Of a stretch of DNA of 60,521 nt, positions 36,652-47,324 are shown in pieces; within the stretch, counting starts at the first letter, position 1, and every line of letters starts with the position of its first letter. Made by a program: the position numbers and the translations under genes. This stretch comes from Apiotrichum sp. Y4204 (Eukaryota > Basidiomycota > Tremellomycetes > Trichosporonales > Trichosporonaceae). The DNA is taken from assembly GCA_025531455.1 (NCBI GenBank), contig JAMYHL010000130.1, forward strand, positions 1-60,521, written 5' to 3'. The notes beneath the pieces were generated by a model. The model saw nothing but the letters and a program-made list of their open reading frames with translations. It was not told the origin of the DNA and searched no databases.

Positions 36652-37303
36652 GGCGACCGAGAGTGGCGAGTGGCTGCGAGGAAGGAAAGGGGCGCGGGGT
36701 CGAGGTGCGAGATGCGCGGTGCGGGATGCGGAGATGCGGAGATGCGTCTGCGTCTGCTGGCTAGCGGTGGTGGTGCAGTGTATCAAAGATCAGAAATGTG
36801 GAGGAGACTATGCGTTGTCGGGAGGTTACACCACAAAAAGACGAGCAGGTCAAGAAGTGAAGCTTGGCACTTTGGCTTGGCTGGTGGAGAGGTGAGGGGG
36901 GGAGCAAAGAGAGGGAGAGTGGCTGGTCGGCAGGGTGGGTAGGTATGATATCAGAGATGATGTCGTGGACAAAGTTGGGGGTGTCGTCGATCACAAACCA
37001 CCAACAGCAGCCGTGGAGAGGGAGAGTGAGAAAGAGAGAGAAAGTAAAAGAAAAGAGAGATGGGTGTTTGAGAGTAGAAGATGGGTGTGCTGAATGCGAT
37101 GGGATGGGATGGGATGTGTGTCGCGTCGTTGTTGAATGCACACTAACAAAGACTACTCGATTGAGGATCTAAGAAAAAAAAAAAATAGCCCAGTATCCTC
37201 TTGCATGCATTCTCTCTTTCTCTCCATCCTCTTCATCCTGCGCCATCTCTCTCTAGCTCTCTCTCCTCCTCGATGTCGCTTGCAACTGGCCAGCAACTGC
37301 AAT

Positions 37304-37511
37304 AACGTGCGTGCGTGCATGCCGCCCCTCCAAGGAATAATGATGGATCATTATCAGTTGCACACCACAGTGTGTCCCTCCCTCCCTTGTTCCTCACCCC
37401 TTCTCTGCATTCTGATATGACGGCGACGAGCAAACGTGCGTGCACACATGCATACCGCCCATACCGCTTGTTGCCGCTTGTCTCGCTCGTCTTGTCCCTA
37501 CCTTGTTCCTC
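37304..37511. repeat. imperfect direct duplication with internal inverted repeat
   Basis: Two blocks share, in the same order, AACGTGCGTGC, a CATGC..CCGCCC segment, a TGTCCCT segment and CCTTGTTCCTC. They run 37304-37395 and 37433-37511, with indels between the shared words. Inside the first copy is ATAATGAT-GG-ATCATTAT (37337-37354), a perfect inverted repeat with 8-bp arms absent from the second copy. The block lies about 650-860 bp upstream of VTC4. Confidence 0.5.
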
Positions 37512-38372
37512 CTGCGCCACTGCCGTCAATTGTACAAGTTCTTCTAACCGGCCTATCGGACCCTGGGGCGCGCCGGCTCGCCTTATTCTCCCCCCTCTCC
37601 CCCTTCATTTCAGGAACAATGTCCTTAATGTCCGTTTCTTACCAAAGATAGCAGGCGCTCAGGAGTTGCCTGCAGTCTGGTCCGTGGCTCAGATGGTCCG
37701 GTGCCATGCATGAAAGTGTATCTTGCAATCTTGCGTCTTGCGTATCGTCAACCCGACTTCCACACGGCGTTCCACCAACCCTCTGAGCGTTAAACACCGG
37801 GCCGGAGACTCGAGCGTTGCGGACTGTTGCAAGCTTGCATGCAGCATCCCACAGTCCAAGATCCAAGATCCGTAGTCGCGATGAGCTGTGAGCGACGAAG
37901 TGGGTAGCCCCGCCATCCGAAAGCGATAGATCTACTTATAACATCTATCCAGGGCGGATGTAGTGCGCCAGCGCCCGTGCGGCGTGATGGCAACGGCGTT
38001 CACGACGAGGTGGCTGGTGGCCTGCATGGTATGGCCTGCAAACTGCGAGGCTGCACGGCTTGTTTGTCAGATCCCAGCTCTTTGGTCATGTGCGGATGTG
38101 CACGGCAAGTCCTCTGTCCTATGTCAGTGCAATCGATCTCTCGATCTCTCAATCATATTCATTCAAGCATCTAGAAGTCTCTTGGCGACTCGCACCTCTG
38201 GCTGTGCACATCACAGGTCACATTCCAGGCAGGGATTCAACTACTTCCCAGCTGGAAAGCTTGCAAGACGCCGCAAGTACACTAGAGACGCCACATGCCC
38301 CTCCTAGTCTTTGCGATCCTTGCTAGTCCTGTCGCGAGGGCGCGCAGACCGCAAGGCATCACGATAGGAATA

Positions 38373-38432
38373 GCACAAAGCTCAAAGCACAAAGCACAAA
38401 GCACAAAGCACAAAGCACAAAGCACAAAGCAC
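38373..38432. repeat. GCACAAA heptamer tandem array (8 units)
   Basis: Eight consecutive 7-bp units, seven GCACAAA and one GCTCAAA (second unit), run from 38373 to 38428 and end in GCACC. The array lies about 100-155 bp past the ISY1 stop codon, so it is probably in or just beyond the ISY1 3'-UTR. On the ISY1 strand the unit reads TTTGTGC. Confidence 0.9.
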
Positions 38433-38528
38433 CATACGATACCATGCTAGCAGACCTGCATCCCATCCCATCCCTATCCATGAAACTGTACACCCCCAGG
38501 ATACATCTACTCGAACCAAACCGCAGGG

Positions 38529-40045
38529 CTAGACACCATACTCTGCACGCAGCGCGTCCTTTCTCCTCTCGAGCAGAATCTTGCCCATCTCCTCGGTACT
38601 CGGAAGAGTTGGGGCCGCGAGCGCCGCCGGGTCGAACACACTCATAAAGCTGGCCGCGAGCGCCGCCTGCGCGGCCATTGCGGCGGCCGCTCCCGGACCT
38701 CCGGGACCACCAGGACCACCAGGGCCACCAGGCGGCGGTGGCGGGGGGACGTCCTTGTCCTTGCTCGCTGCCTCCTTGTCCTTTGCGTCCTTGTCCTTGC
38801 CGCCCTTCTTCCCCCGCCCCTTTCCGCGCTTCTTCTTGCCTCCCTCCTCTGGCTCCTCGGCTCCTTCCGGCTCGGGCGATTTGCGCTTCTCGCCTGCTGC
38901 GCCCGCTGTCGGCGGAACGACCTGCTGCGGCTCTGGGTACGCCGGAATGTCCTCCTCCGCCTCGACCTCAAGGATGCCCGCCGCGTCGCGTGCCGCCCTT
39001 TCCCATTCTGCCGTCAGCTGGTGTGCGAAATGATCACTCGTCACCCGACCTACCCTCGCGCTGCGCGGCCTCCTCCTCGGTCGCGAGATTCGGATCCATC
39101 TCGTCATTGTCGCCGTAGTAGTCTGGTCCCTGGTTGCGGAACATCTGGAAGCTGGCGTTGCGCGCCGACTCCTCCGTTGCTGCGGCCGCTGCATGTCAGT
39201 GAAGCCCGAAAGGAAAGGAAAGCAAGGTGGGGCGAGGCGCCGCTGGGTGGAAAATGGGAACCGGTCATCAACGCAGTGCAGGCCGGGCTTTGGGCTCCGC
39301 TCGATCTTTCCGTCCTACGCGGCAGCGCATGGTTGGAGATCAGTGCTTGACGGCGCTCTCGTCGGCACTGGCCCGAAGGCAGCTTAGCGATGAGGCCCTC
39401 GCCACGCAGACTCGCAAGACGGATCCGGCGCCGAGGGTAGGCCCCGCGCACGCACGCCCATCCTACCCCTTTCTACACTCTTCCCACGCGCCCTTGCCCA
39501 TCCACTCCACCCACTCCCCACGCTGAAACTCACCGCCCTTCTGGAACATCTCGCGCACGCCAGGCAGATCCCGCGCGCGCCCAAAGTACTTGTATCCACG
39601 GGTACCTGGCACCTCGCGCCCTTCGTCGTCGACCATGGTGCCCGTCGCACGCTTGTAGTTTGCGCCGCCGAGATTGACAATCTGCGTCTCCCAGTGGCGC
39701 TTCTCGCGCATGAGCTGGTTGATCTGGTCGTTCAGGTCGCGGACCTCGTAGTCTGTGAGCGTTGCTGGATGTCAGCAGAGGAAGAGGAAGTCTACATCTA
39801 GCAGCTAGACAGAGGTTTCTTGGTAGCTGCTCGGAATACCCACAGTCCTGAATCTTTGAAACTTTACGACTAATCTCGCGCATGATATCGCCTCGCCAGC
39901 GCTCGCACTCGCGCAGACTGCTCACGCTGGACGCCATGCGCGGCCGGCGGTCGCCCTTTGTCCGCCCCCCGAGGCCCATGTCCTGCGCCTGCTGCTCGCG
40001 GAAGCGGTACAGCATGGACTGCGCCTTTTCAGAGTTGCGCGACAT
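38529..40045 (-). CDS. ISY1: pre-mRNA splicing factor Isy1
   Basis: Four exons: 39844-40045, 39534-39764, 39054-39188 and 38529-39007; 348 residues; introns 79, 345 and 46 nt. The N-terminal helix MSRNSEKAQSMLYRFREQQA inserts near the spliceosome catalytic centre in known structures. It continues through RRPRMASSVSSLRECERWR, REISRKVSKIQD and LTDYEVRDLNDQIN. Exon 2 holds NLGGANYKR and GYKYFGRARDLPGV. The C-terminal half is low-complexity: Lys-rich runs, PPPPPP and GGPGGP. It ends in a conserved-looking PSTEEMGKILLERRKDALRAEYGV-type helix. Isy1 is part of the Prp19-associated complex and acts in the first catalytic step. An Isy1 is expected in an intron-dense genome such as this. Confidence 0.93.
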
Positions 40046-41121
40046 TTTGATGCGGGGTCGTGGTCGTTCGTCGGTGGTTGGAGGATGGCGGTGAGGATGT
40101 AAACAAACGTTGGGCGGAAAGATGGATGTGGATATGTTGGATGTGGATTGAGTGCGTGTGGCGAGATGCGTTCAACTGCCAACGGCTTGGGTCACGTGAT
40201 CGGTGATAACGGCTGTCATATGGCGTATTATAAATACACGTGTAAATTACTTTGTAACGGCACCCCCAAGTTTATGCAATGGCGATCGCCGAGCGCCGAG
40301 CCGCATCGTCGGATCGTCAAGGTCATCGCCGCACACCCGAAGCCAGCGCCGACAACGAGGGCGTCGGAGATGGGGAGCAGCGCTGTTATCTGCAAGCTGC
40401 GTGAAAACGGAAGGTCGCGAATCGGAGCGTGCCGAGTTGTGAGTGAGCGATAGACACGCGCAGACCACACACCTATCACCATAGCACTCTGTCAATGTCA
40501 CATGTCATGTCCAGCAAGGCCGGCTGACCGCGCCGTGTGGCCGTGCGACCGCATGACTCTGTGATCTTTGTGACCTTTGTGACCTTTGCGCCCCGCCGTC
40601 CCGTGTCCCACTGTTCCGCTGTTCCGCTGTCCCGTGGCGGCTGGCGCTCAGCCACTCTTGAGCTTGCAGCTTGATCTGTGATCCTTGAGCAGTGGGGCCA
40701 GATGTACGCGCAACGACAAACCGTGCGACATCACGGGCCAGCATATGCAGCATGACTAGCACGGCTGACATCACACATGTCGTATGTCTTGTACTCATTG
40801 ATGAGAGAGTTAGGCCTGGCCCGGCCTCAGTGGGTTTTCGGGTATACAGCATAACCAGCAACTGAACCAAGCTTTGATACGAGGTTGGTGCCGTCAGCCA
40901 CTGATCGGGCATGAATGGTGGATATTCTACAACCACAATCCATCACGGCATACCAACATTGCATAGCGAGTTGAGCGAGTTTCCGGAATCTGGCCAGCCG
41001 TTGGACCGCAAGACCAGCGCACTCGTCGCTCATAGCTCGTAGCTCGCAACTTGTAGCTCAACATGTACCCCAATCTTCCCAGTTCTGCACGACAGTTGGC
41101 CTCCCCTCTCTGATATCGAGG
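40046..41121. promoter_or_regulatory. divergent ISY1/kinase-like promoter with two CACGTG boxes
   Basis: 1.08 kb between divergent starts. CACGTG occurs at 40193-40198 (in GTCACGTGAT) and 40237-40242 (in the palindrome TACACGTGTA), 150-195 bp upstream of ISY1. TATAAATA at 40229-40236 lies between them, oriented for plus-strand transcription. Short direct repeats (TTTGTGACC, GTTCCGCT) occur at about 40,565-40,635. No gene is seen. Confidence 0.45.
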
Positions 41122-43143
41122 ATGGTCTCACCGGCCGGCCGGCGCGACGTGAGCCCCGTGGCGCGCGCGCGACCAGCTCTCAGCGCGATTACGCGGACGC
41201 GGACGGGCACCGCGACCCCCGAGAACGGGAGTGCGCTACGGGAAGGGTGCAGTGTGCGGGAATTTCTCGCGCGCGGGCTGTGGCCCATCGAGATGCCGGA
41301 TGTCGCGCCGCGCCCACCGACACTGGCAGGCATGCGGCCCGCGACGGAACAGGCGCTGCGGGTCGTCAAGCTCACTGGCGGGGTGGTGCATGTTGTCCGT
41401 GACGCGGGGATCGAGGACGCCGCAGCCGACCGCATGGCGGCACATCTTGATTTGGACGCCAGAGTCCCTCCCGAGCTGCTGGGGCAGTACGAGGCTGCGG
41501 CTGCGAGTGCGCGGTTCTTCGCGCCGCTCAGCGAGGCAAATCTCCATGCGGCACTGCGCGAGGTGTATGCCCTCGTGAACCGGATTGTGGTCGACCCGGG
41601 ATTGAGGAGGGATGGCGGGAACGCACATCTCTGGGCTGCGTGGAATCTCGAGGGCGACATGACGTATCTTGCCCGCGGGGTCGATGGTGGGGGCACAGCG
41701 ACGAGCGGCACCGCCGACGGGGCGTGTATCGCGCAGGACGGGGCGGGCAAACCGCAGCCCATTGCGATTCTCGAGACCAAAATCTCCGCACTGTTCCTCA
41801 CGTTCCAGCGCACGACGTTCCACGATATCCTCTCCCAGCAGGGGTTTACAGTGTACCTCACTGCGGGGAACCGGCTGCGCGCGTGGAACTCGCCGCTCGT
41901 GGATGGCAATGCGAGCTTTTGGGTCGGCGTCGTGGCTCAGGTGGGTGGGAGCTGGAATCTGAGGAGTGTATACGCGTATACGACTTCTAGTACTCTGCGT
42001 TTACCGCATCACTGACATCTCTACTGACATCAGATGTGGGAATCAATGCACGTCTACCAATGCGACACGCTCGTCCTGACATCGTGGCAGCGCAGTTCCC
42101 TCCTGCGGCGGCAGGCGCGCAACGTGCTCGCGACGTCCTTTCTTCTGCCATGGGGCGCGCAGCCAGTGACGACATCGGGGCGCGTGCCGCTCAACCTCTT
42201 CCACCTCGTGCTTGCGCCGGCGCTATGCGACCTCGACGACAAGCTACAGCGGTGGGAGCGGTTTCCCGGCGTGCCCCCCGTGATCCCCCGCGCACCGCCG
42301 CTGAAGGAGGAGCAGGAGACGCCGCCCACGATCCCGACGGCAGTGTACGGCTGGGACTCGAGTGTAGACGCCGACACGAAACCGGGACCCGCGTCTCCGC
42401 GCCCGTCTGCCGCCTGCGTAGTGCATCTCTTCCAGACGTTGCCCGCGGACGACGGGACGCTCGCGGCGTTTCTCGAGCGCTCGACGGGCCACACCCTGCG
42501 GCTCGGCGAGTGTCTCGAACGCGGGCAGGTGTACGCGACCTTCCGCGTCCAGAGCACAACACTCGCCGCTGGCGCTGGCGCCCCGCTCATCGCCAAGCTC
42601 GTCGACCTCGCGCTCCTCCCCCTCGTCGACACGCGGTGGAGCCTCTCCCGCTCCGCGGTGCAGAACCTCGTGCGCGGCGAGGCGGAGCTCTACTGCGGGC
42701 CTCTCGCGGGTCTGCAGGGCGTCACTGTCCCCCAGTTCTACGGACTCTTTGAGGGACACATTGCGCGCGATAGGGGCGTGATGGTCATGCTCCTCGAGGA
42801 CGTCGGGCCGCCAATTGCCCGCGTGTGCGCCGACCTCTCGCCTGAAGAGCGGTACGTGACCAACATTTTATTCTTTTCTGACAACAGCGCCGAGGTGGTA
42901 AGCGTGTATTCGGCGCTCCACGCCGCACACGTCGTCCACGGCGCCGCGAGCGTGCAGCACGTGCGCCGCGCAAAAACCGGCCTGAGGGTACAGGATTTCG
43001 AGAATGCCTGGAGCGTCAACCCCGAGAGTATGCGGGCAATGGCCGACCTCCACGACGAGCACCGCTGCATGCTCCGCGAGTTTGGCGCCGCGGTTCCGCA
43101 GGCGTTGTGGGACATCACGCCGCCGTGGGAGATGGAGGATTGA
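41122..43143 (+). CDS. kinase-like fold protein with N-terminal ExK nuclease-like domain; predicted pseudokinase
   Basis: Three exons: 41122-41940, 42034-42851 and 42888-43143; 630 residues; introns 93 and 36 nt. The N-terminal half contains AILETK (Glu218, Lys220) followed about 50 residues later by VGVVAQMW and DTLVLTSWQRSSLLRR. This spacing resembles the PD-(D/E)XK-like regions found before kinase-like domains in basidiomycete proteins (FunK1/Crinkler-type families). The C-terminal half has kinase-like landmarks: a candidate Lys461 (LIAKLVD), a Glu-bearing helix, the hinge-like VMVMLLEDVG, and a DFE-type metal site (Asp582, QDFENAW). The catalytic loop reads VVHGAASVQH: Asp is replaced by Ala565 and the usual Asn by His570. 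Catalysis therefore looks lost. Without the second intron, 12 in-frame residues would be retained. Family assignment is by pattern only. Confidence 0.6.
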
Positions 43144-45336
43144 GGCGGGGTGGGAGCGGAATATCAGGGTTTCGACCACCCACGAGAGGGCCGAGGTCGC
43201 GCGATCGCCAGCGAGCGAGGGCGCCGACGCGTTCGTTTCACGTTCGTTTCCCTCCCTGCGCCGTCGCTGCCGCCCACATCCGTGCCGGCCAGTATCGGCG
43301 AAAAGGAAGGTCCAGTCGACATTAGCCAACGAGTGAGCATATACTATACATGTGCGCGCACGCATCACGCCAGCTCGGTCCAAGAGATTGAACTGTGGGG
43401 CGCCGACTATGGACAGAGCACTGGACAGTGTCCCCACGTCCCCGATGTGGAGCTTCGGTCTCGGATCGGGACCACGGCATGTACAGTAGGCCGCGGGCCA
43501 CGGGGCAACATCCCCGAGTTGTACTGAACTTTGGGCACTCTGGGTGCTTGGACAGTTTTACGAGTAATATACGAGTAATATGCATGTGGGGAACGCTGTA
43601 CAGCAGAATAGACAATGTATGTGCAAGACATCCAAGATATCCAAGATGCAAGACTTGCATGATTTTTGCACAACGCGTAACACGATGTACACGATACGCG
43701 AACGACTTTGTTTTCCGACACGCTCCGGCTGCTCCGGTCTCGGCATTCCCGGATTTCTCCGGCGCCCCTTTGAGTCTTATCGCTGCGCGCTGGTTGGCTG
43801 GCGCGGGGAAAAGGTGGCGATCGAAAGCAGACAGAGCATTTGTGGAGGTTGGCCGTGACGCGAGTGTCGAGACGAGAGCGAGGCGAGGGGGCGAGCTTTA
43901 CATGAGTTGCGTGGAGCATGGAGCACGACAAGCTGTGAGATCGTGAGATCTGGGGTCTGAGAGTTAGTTGTCGGGGCAGAAGAGGGCAGAAGAAATCGTG
44001 GTCTGCTGTGCACTCGATCGATGCGCCACAAAACCCAGGCCAGTGATCCAGTGAGTGGCCAGTATCACATCCCACGCCACCAGCGCTTATTACTGGTGTG
44101 GGCGGTGGGCACGGAGCATTCACAGACGCGGTTACTACTTGCGCGCAGCGTGGCAGTCACTTAGACTCCTGTTATACATGCACGTTGCAAGATCAAGAGA
44201 TTGCGAGCTTGCATGCTGGAAAGGCACAGCATCCGGGCCGGCTCGCGCCAGGGCAGGGGTGGTAAAGGGGGCTGTGTGAGGGTGTGTCCGGGGTGATTGT
44301 TCTGTCCCGAGTGGAGACCGGGATACGGGGGGACATGCAGTGACAGCTCGACAGCGACGGAGAGCTGAGAGGACGAAACAGAGGCCATTGTAGTTTGTAG
44401 CTTTTGTAGACTGGGGCGCAAGACGCGCGTTCCGACTTCCGAGTAGTGTGGTAAGCCACTTCTGTCATCACAGTGCAACTAGTGCTGCTAGCTGTCTGCA
44501 ACGCTGCAAAGCCACACAGCCACAGGCCACACTGCGACAGCATCAGATGACCTATGCACCGTCATGTACATTGCATGCACACGAGAGCAAGTTGAGAGCT
44601 TGAGAGCGAGAGCGGACAGCATTGTTGTTGGTTGGTTGTTTTTGTGGTCCTGAAATCTGGCTCGCGCAGAGGTCAACTGGGTTTCCCGGAGTGGGCCGCG
44701 TTTTTGCCTGTCTTCGTCATCATCATCATTTCTCTTCGTATCTATCTATCTATCCACCTTTCCATCTCTCTCTTGGTCTCGATCATTTCTCTTTTCTCAT
44801 TCCTCTTTTTCCATTCTCTTCATCCTTCATCTCTCTCCCGCGTTTATCGCAGCGGAACCACCATCATATTCGCGTTCAGCCCCGCACGCCGCATCGTGCG
44901 GCCCCTCTCACGACTCCTCGAGTCCACATCGTCGCCCACCAAGACCTTTTCCTCGTTATCGTCCGTGTATCCTCCCATTCTCGCCTCGCCTCTCTCGCGC
45001 TCAACCTCGTCCGCCACGCCTGTTTCCCCACTCACCGCACCCCTCGCGCACCGCCGCACACAAAAGGCGTCATCTCCATCACTTCCCTCCGTTCGTTTCG
45101 CGCATAAGCCCCCATCCGACTCGTGTGACTCGGCACCCACCGCGACTCCCACCCCCTCTCCCTCACACAACACTCCCACTCGTCACTCGCACTCGCACTC
45201 CCACGGCACCAGCGCCCACGACCGCTCCCCACCCTCGCGCTCGCCCCGCCGCCGCACCTACCCGCGGCGCAACTATAAAGACCGTCAGGCCCCTAACTTT
45301 GACCGTCCGTTCCCCCCCGTCCTGGTCGCTCCCCAT
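43144..45336. other. intergenic and long leader of the MESH1-like gene
   Basis: About 1.5 kb of intergenic DNA without a recognisable gene, then about 0.7 kb (44632-45336) upstream of the MESH1-like start that is open in the same frame. The latter is pyrimidine-rich with TATC repeats (44742-44757) and may be a 5' leader or a poorly conserved N-terminal extension. Confidence 0.5.
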
Positions 45337-46875
45337 ATGAACACCCCGCCTCCCGAGTACGCACCGCATACGGTCGCGCGCCCCGACCTCGCGTTCCACG
45401 GCCGCACGTACACCGAGGACGACATTAATGGCGTGCCGTGCACTCCGCGGCCACAGGTTGTGGCACCCGCGCCGCTCGGCAGCGACTATGCCTCCCCAAC
45501 TGATGGCGATGCCCCGCTCAGCGTCCTCCTCCGCACCGTCGACTTTGCTGCTTGGGTGAGTCATGAACGAGTATCGAGTGCGCAGAGCTCAAGAGCATGG
45601 AGTGCAGTTTGGCAAGGCAGCTGGTGCCCACCGGCGCACTGGTTTGTCAGCACCGATACTCCCGTACCGCTGAGAAATTTCCCAGCGGACAGGCCTCGTC
45701 GGGCGGTGAGCTCGTCAATCTGCACAGGCATGACGAGTCCTGCGTACGCTCAGTTGCACGGTAGGAGCTGCACCGCGAAGCATGCGCTGCGCTGGTTGTC
45801 ATCGGCGCGACTGTCACTCGTCCGTCCCTCTGCCAAGCTTTCCCTTTGCGCACTGTGCTCGAGCCTTGCCTCGCGACAGTACCCCGCTTCCCTCGTGCTG
45901 TGCGCACTTTCTGTTTCAACGGCCCAGCAATTTGAAGAGCACTGCTAACAATCAGAAGCACCAGTCGCAGCGGCGGAAGGACCTCGACCAGACGCCGTAC
46001 ATTAACCATCCCATTGTGAGTGCCAGTCTGGTGGGCAACAGACACGTTCCGGCAACAGGACACCGCTGACAAAGCCACAGGCCGTCGCCAATCTCCTCTC
46101 CCAGTGTGGTGTCACCGACATACGCGTTCTCCAGGCGGCGATCCTGCACGACACAGTCGAGGACACGCACACTACAGTTGGTGGGTGCTACAGTCTCCTG
46201 CGAGCACTGACATCAGACGAAATCGCCCGCACGTTTGGCCCAGAAGTCGCGGCAATCGTGGCCGAGTGCACTGACGATGTGAGCCTGGACGGGCCCGAGC
46301 GCAAGGCGGAGCAGCTGCGGACGGCCCCGCTCAAGAGCATTCAAGCCCAGCAGGTCAAGTTGGCAGAGTGAGTAGCAGATCCCTCAGAGAAGGGGGCGCT
46401 AACAAGCAGCAAGCTTCACAACCTCGAGAGCATCCGCCGCTCGCCGCCGGTCGGGTGGGGCGTGCGCCGTATCCAGGCATACTTTGTGTGGGCAAAACAA
46501 GTCACTGATGGTGAGTGTGGGAACATTGGCGTCGAGCTCGGGACTCTGGAGATCGGAGGCAGTGGCGCTGCCCACCTTCGGAAACAGTCGTTATCTCTCG
46601 ATCAACCCCGGCCCTCCGTTTCCGTCCTTGCCTCCACGATCTGCTTCTCAACGATCAGTGCGCTAACCTCAGTCTGCAAACCTGCGTGTCCGCCCCTCTC
46701 CGCCCGCCTGGAGCATCTGTACACGACAGCCCACACGCGCGTCAACGGCGAGTACTTTCCGTGTCATCCGGGCGTGTGCGGCCCGCTCACCGAGGAGGAA
46801 AAGGGCCGCGTCGACTCGCGCTTCATCAAGTGTCCCGAGGGCGCCAAGCCCAACCCCCATCCCATCTTCTTCTAG
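45337..46875 (+). CDS. MESH1/SpoT-like HD-domain (p)ppGpp/NADPH phosphohydrolase
   Basis: Six exons: 45337-45555, 45956-46015, 46081-46180, 46217-46367, 46410-46510 and 46673-46875; 277 residues. Introns are 400, 65, 36, 42 and 162 nt. The HD hydrolase core matches metazoan MESH1: YINHPI (His91), AAILHDTVEDT (His116-Asp117, Glu120-Asp121) and VKLADKLHNL (Asp177, Asn181), then GWGVRRIQAYFVWAKQV. These are the metal and substrate residues, so activity is expected. MESH1 enzymes remove the 3' phosphate groups of ppGpp and act on NADPH. Two additions: about 55 residues before the core and a Cys/His-rich tail of about 60 (VCKPACPP, YFPCHPGVCGP). An alternative ATG at 44632 would add 235 low-complexity residues. 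I prefer 45337 because the upstream part resembles a pyrimidine-rich leader. Confidence 0.8.
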
Positions 46876-46882
46876 CAGAACG

Positions 46883-46888
46883 AATAAA
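46883..46888 (+). terminator. candidate polyadenylation signal of the MESH1-like gene
   Basis: AATAAA eight bases after the stop codon. Position fits a 3'-end processing signal, although fungal signals are loose and this is a short motif. Confidence 0.3.
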
Positions 46889-47324
46889 GAACAAAGTAAA
46901 GTCTTCTGAACCATTAGCCTCAGCGCAGTCTGGCAGTTTGCCGGCGGCTCGCACGTCTCGCGGTAGGCAGTTGTAGGATTCCCGGACGCTGTATCACCAC
47001 CCATTTCCCGCCGGGCCACCATTGAACGTACCCATAGCATCGTATGCATTGTCACTAGTCGTGGACCCGTGGTGTGGCGCATGTAGAATCTAGCATCTAG
47101 CATGGTGGAGCAGTCGGTGTCGCAGTGTCTCTTCTCGACCGATCCCTCAATCTTTCACATTGCGGCTATCTGCACCATCTGCAAGTGTCCTCAACCGCGA
47201 ACACGTATATACATGGGTAAGAATATGTATGAATTGAATGCCTCAAGTCTCGTATGTCTCACCTCTCAGAGGTTCTACTTCTATCTCTATGCGTACAGTC
47301 GACTCCAACTCGAAAACACCGCGT
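46889..47324. other. convergent intergenic region MESH1-like/TRL1
   Basis: About 440 bp between convergent 3' ends. It presumably holds both 3'-UTRs. Nothing else is recognised. Confidence 0.55.

Larger units (their letters stand above)
36652..38528. other. intergenic, VTC4 upstream / ISY1 downstream region
   Basis: 1.88 kb. From the VTC4 start outward it holds a purine-rich (GAGA) leader (about 36,860-37,080), a 12-13 nt A run near 37,172, an imperfect direct duplication (37304-37395 and 37433-37511), an 18-bp inverted repeat (37337-37354) and the heptamer array at 38373-38432. No protein gene is recognised. Confidence 0.55.

Noticed and set aside
37165..37190. A-run near 37172 as a poly(A) retroposition scar
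   Set aside because: No target-site duplication or upstream processed-gene sequence is visible.
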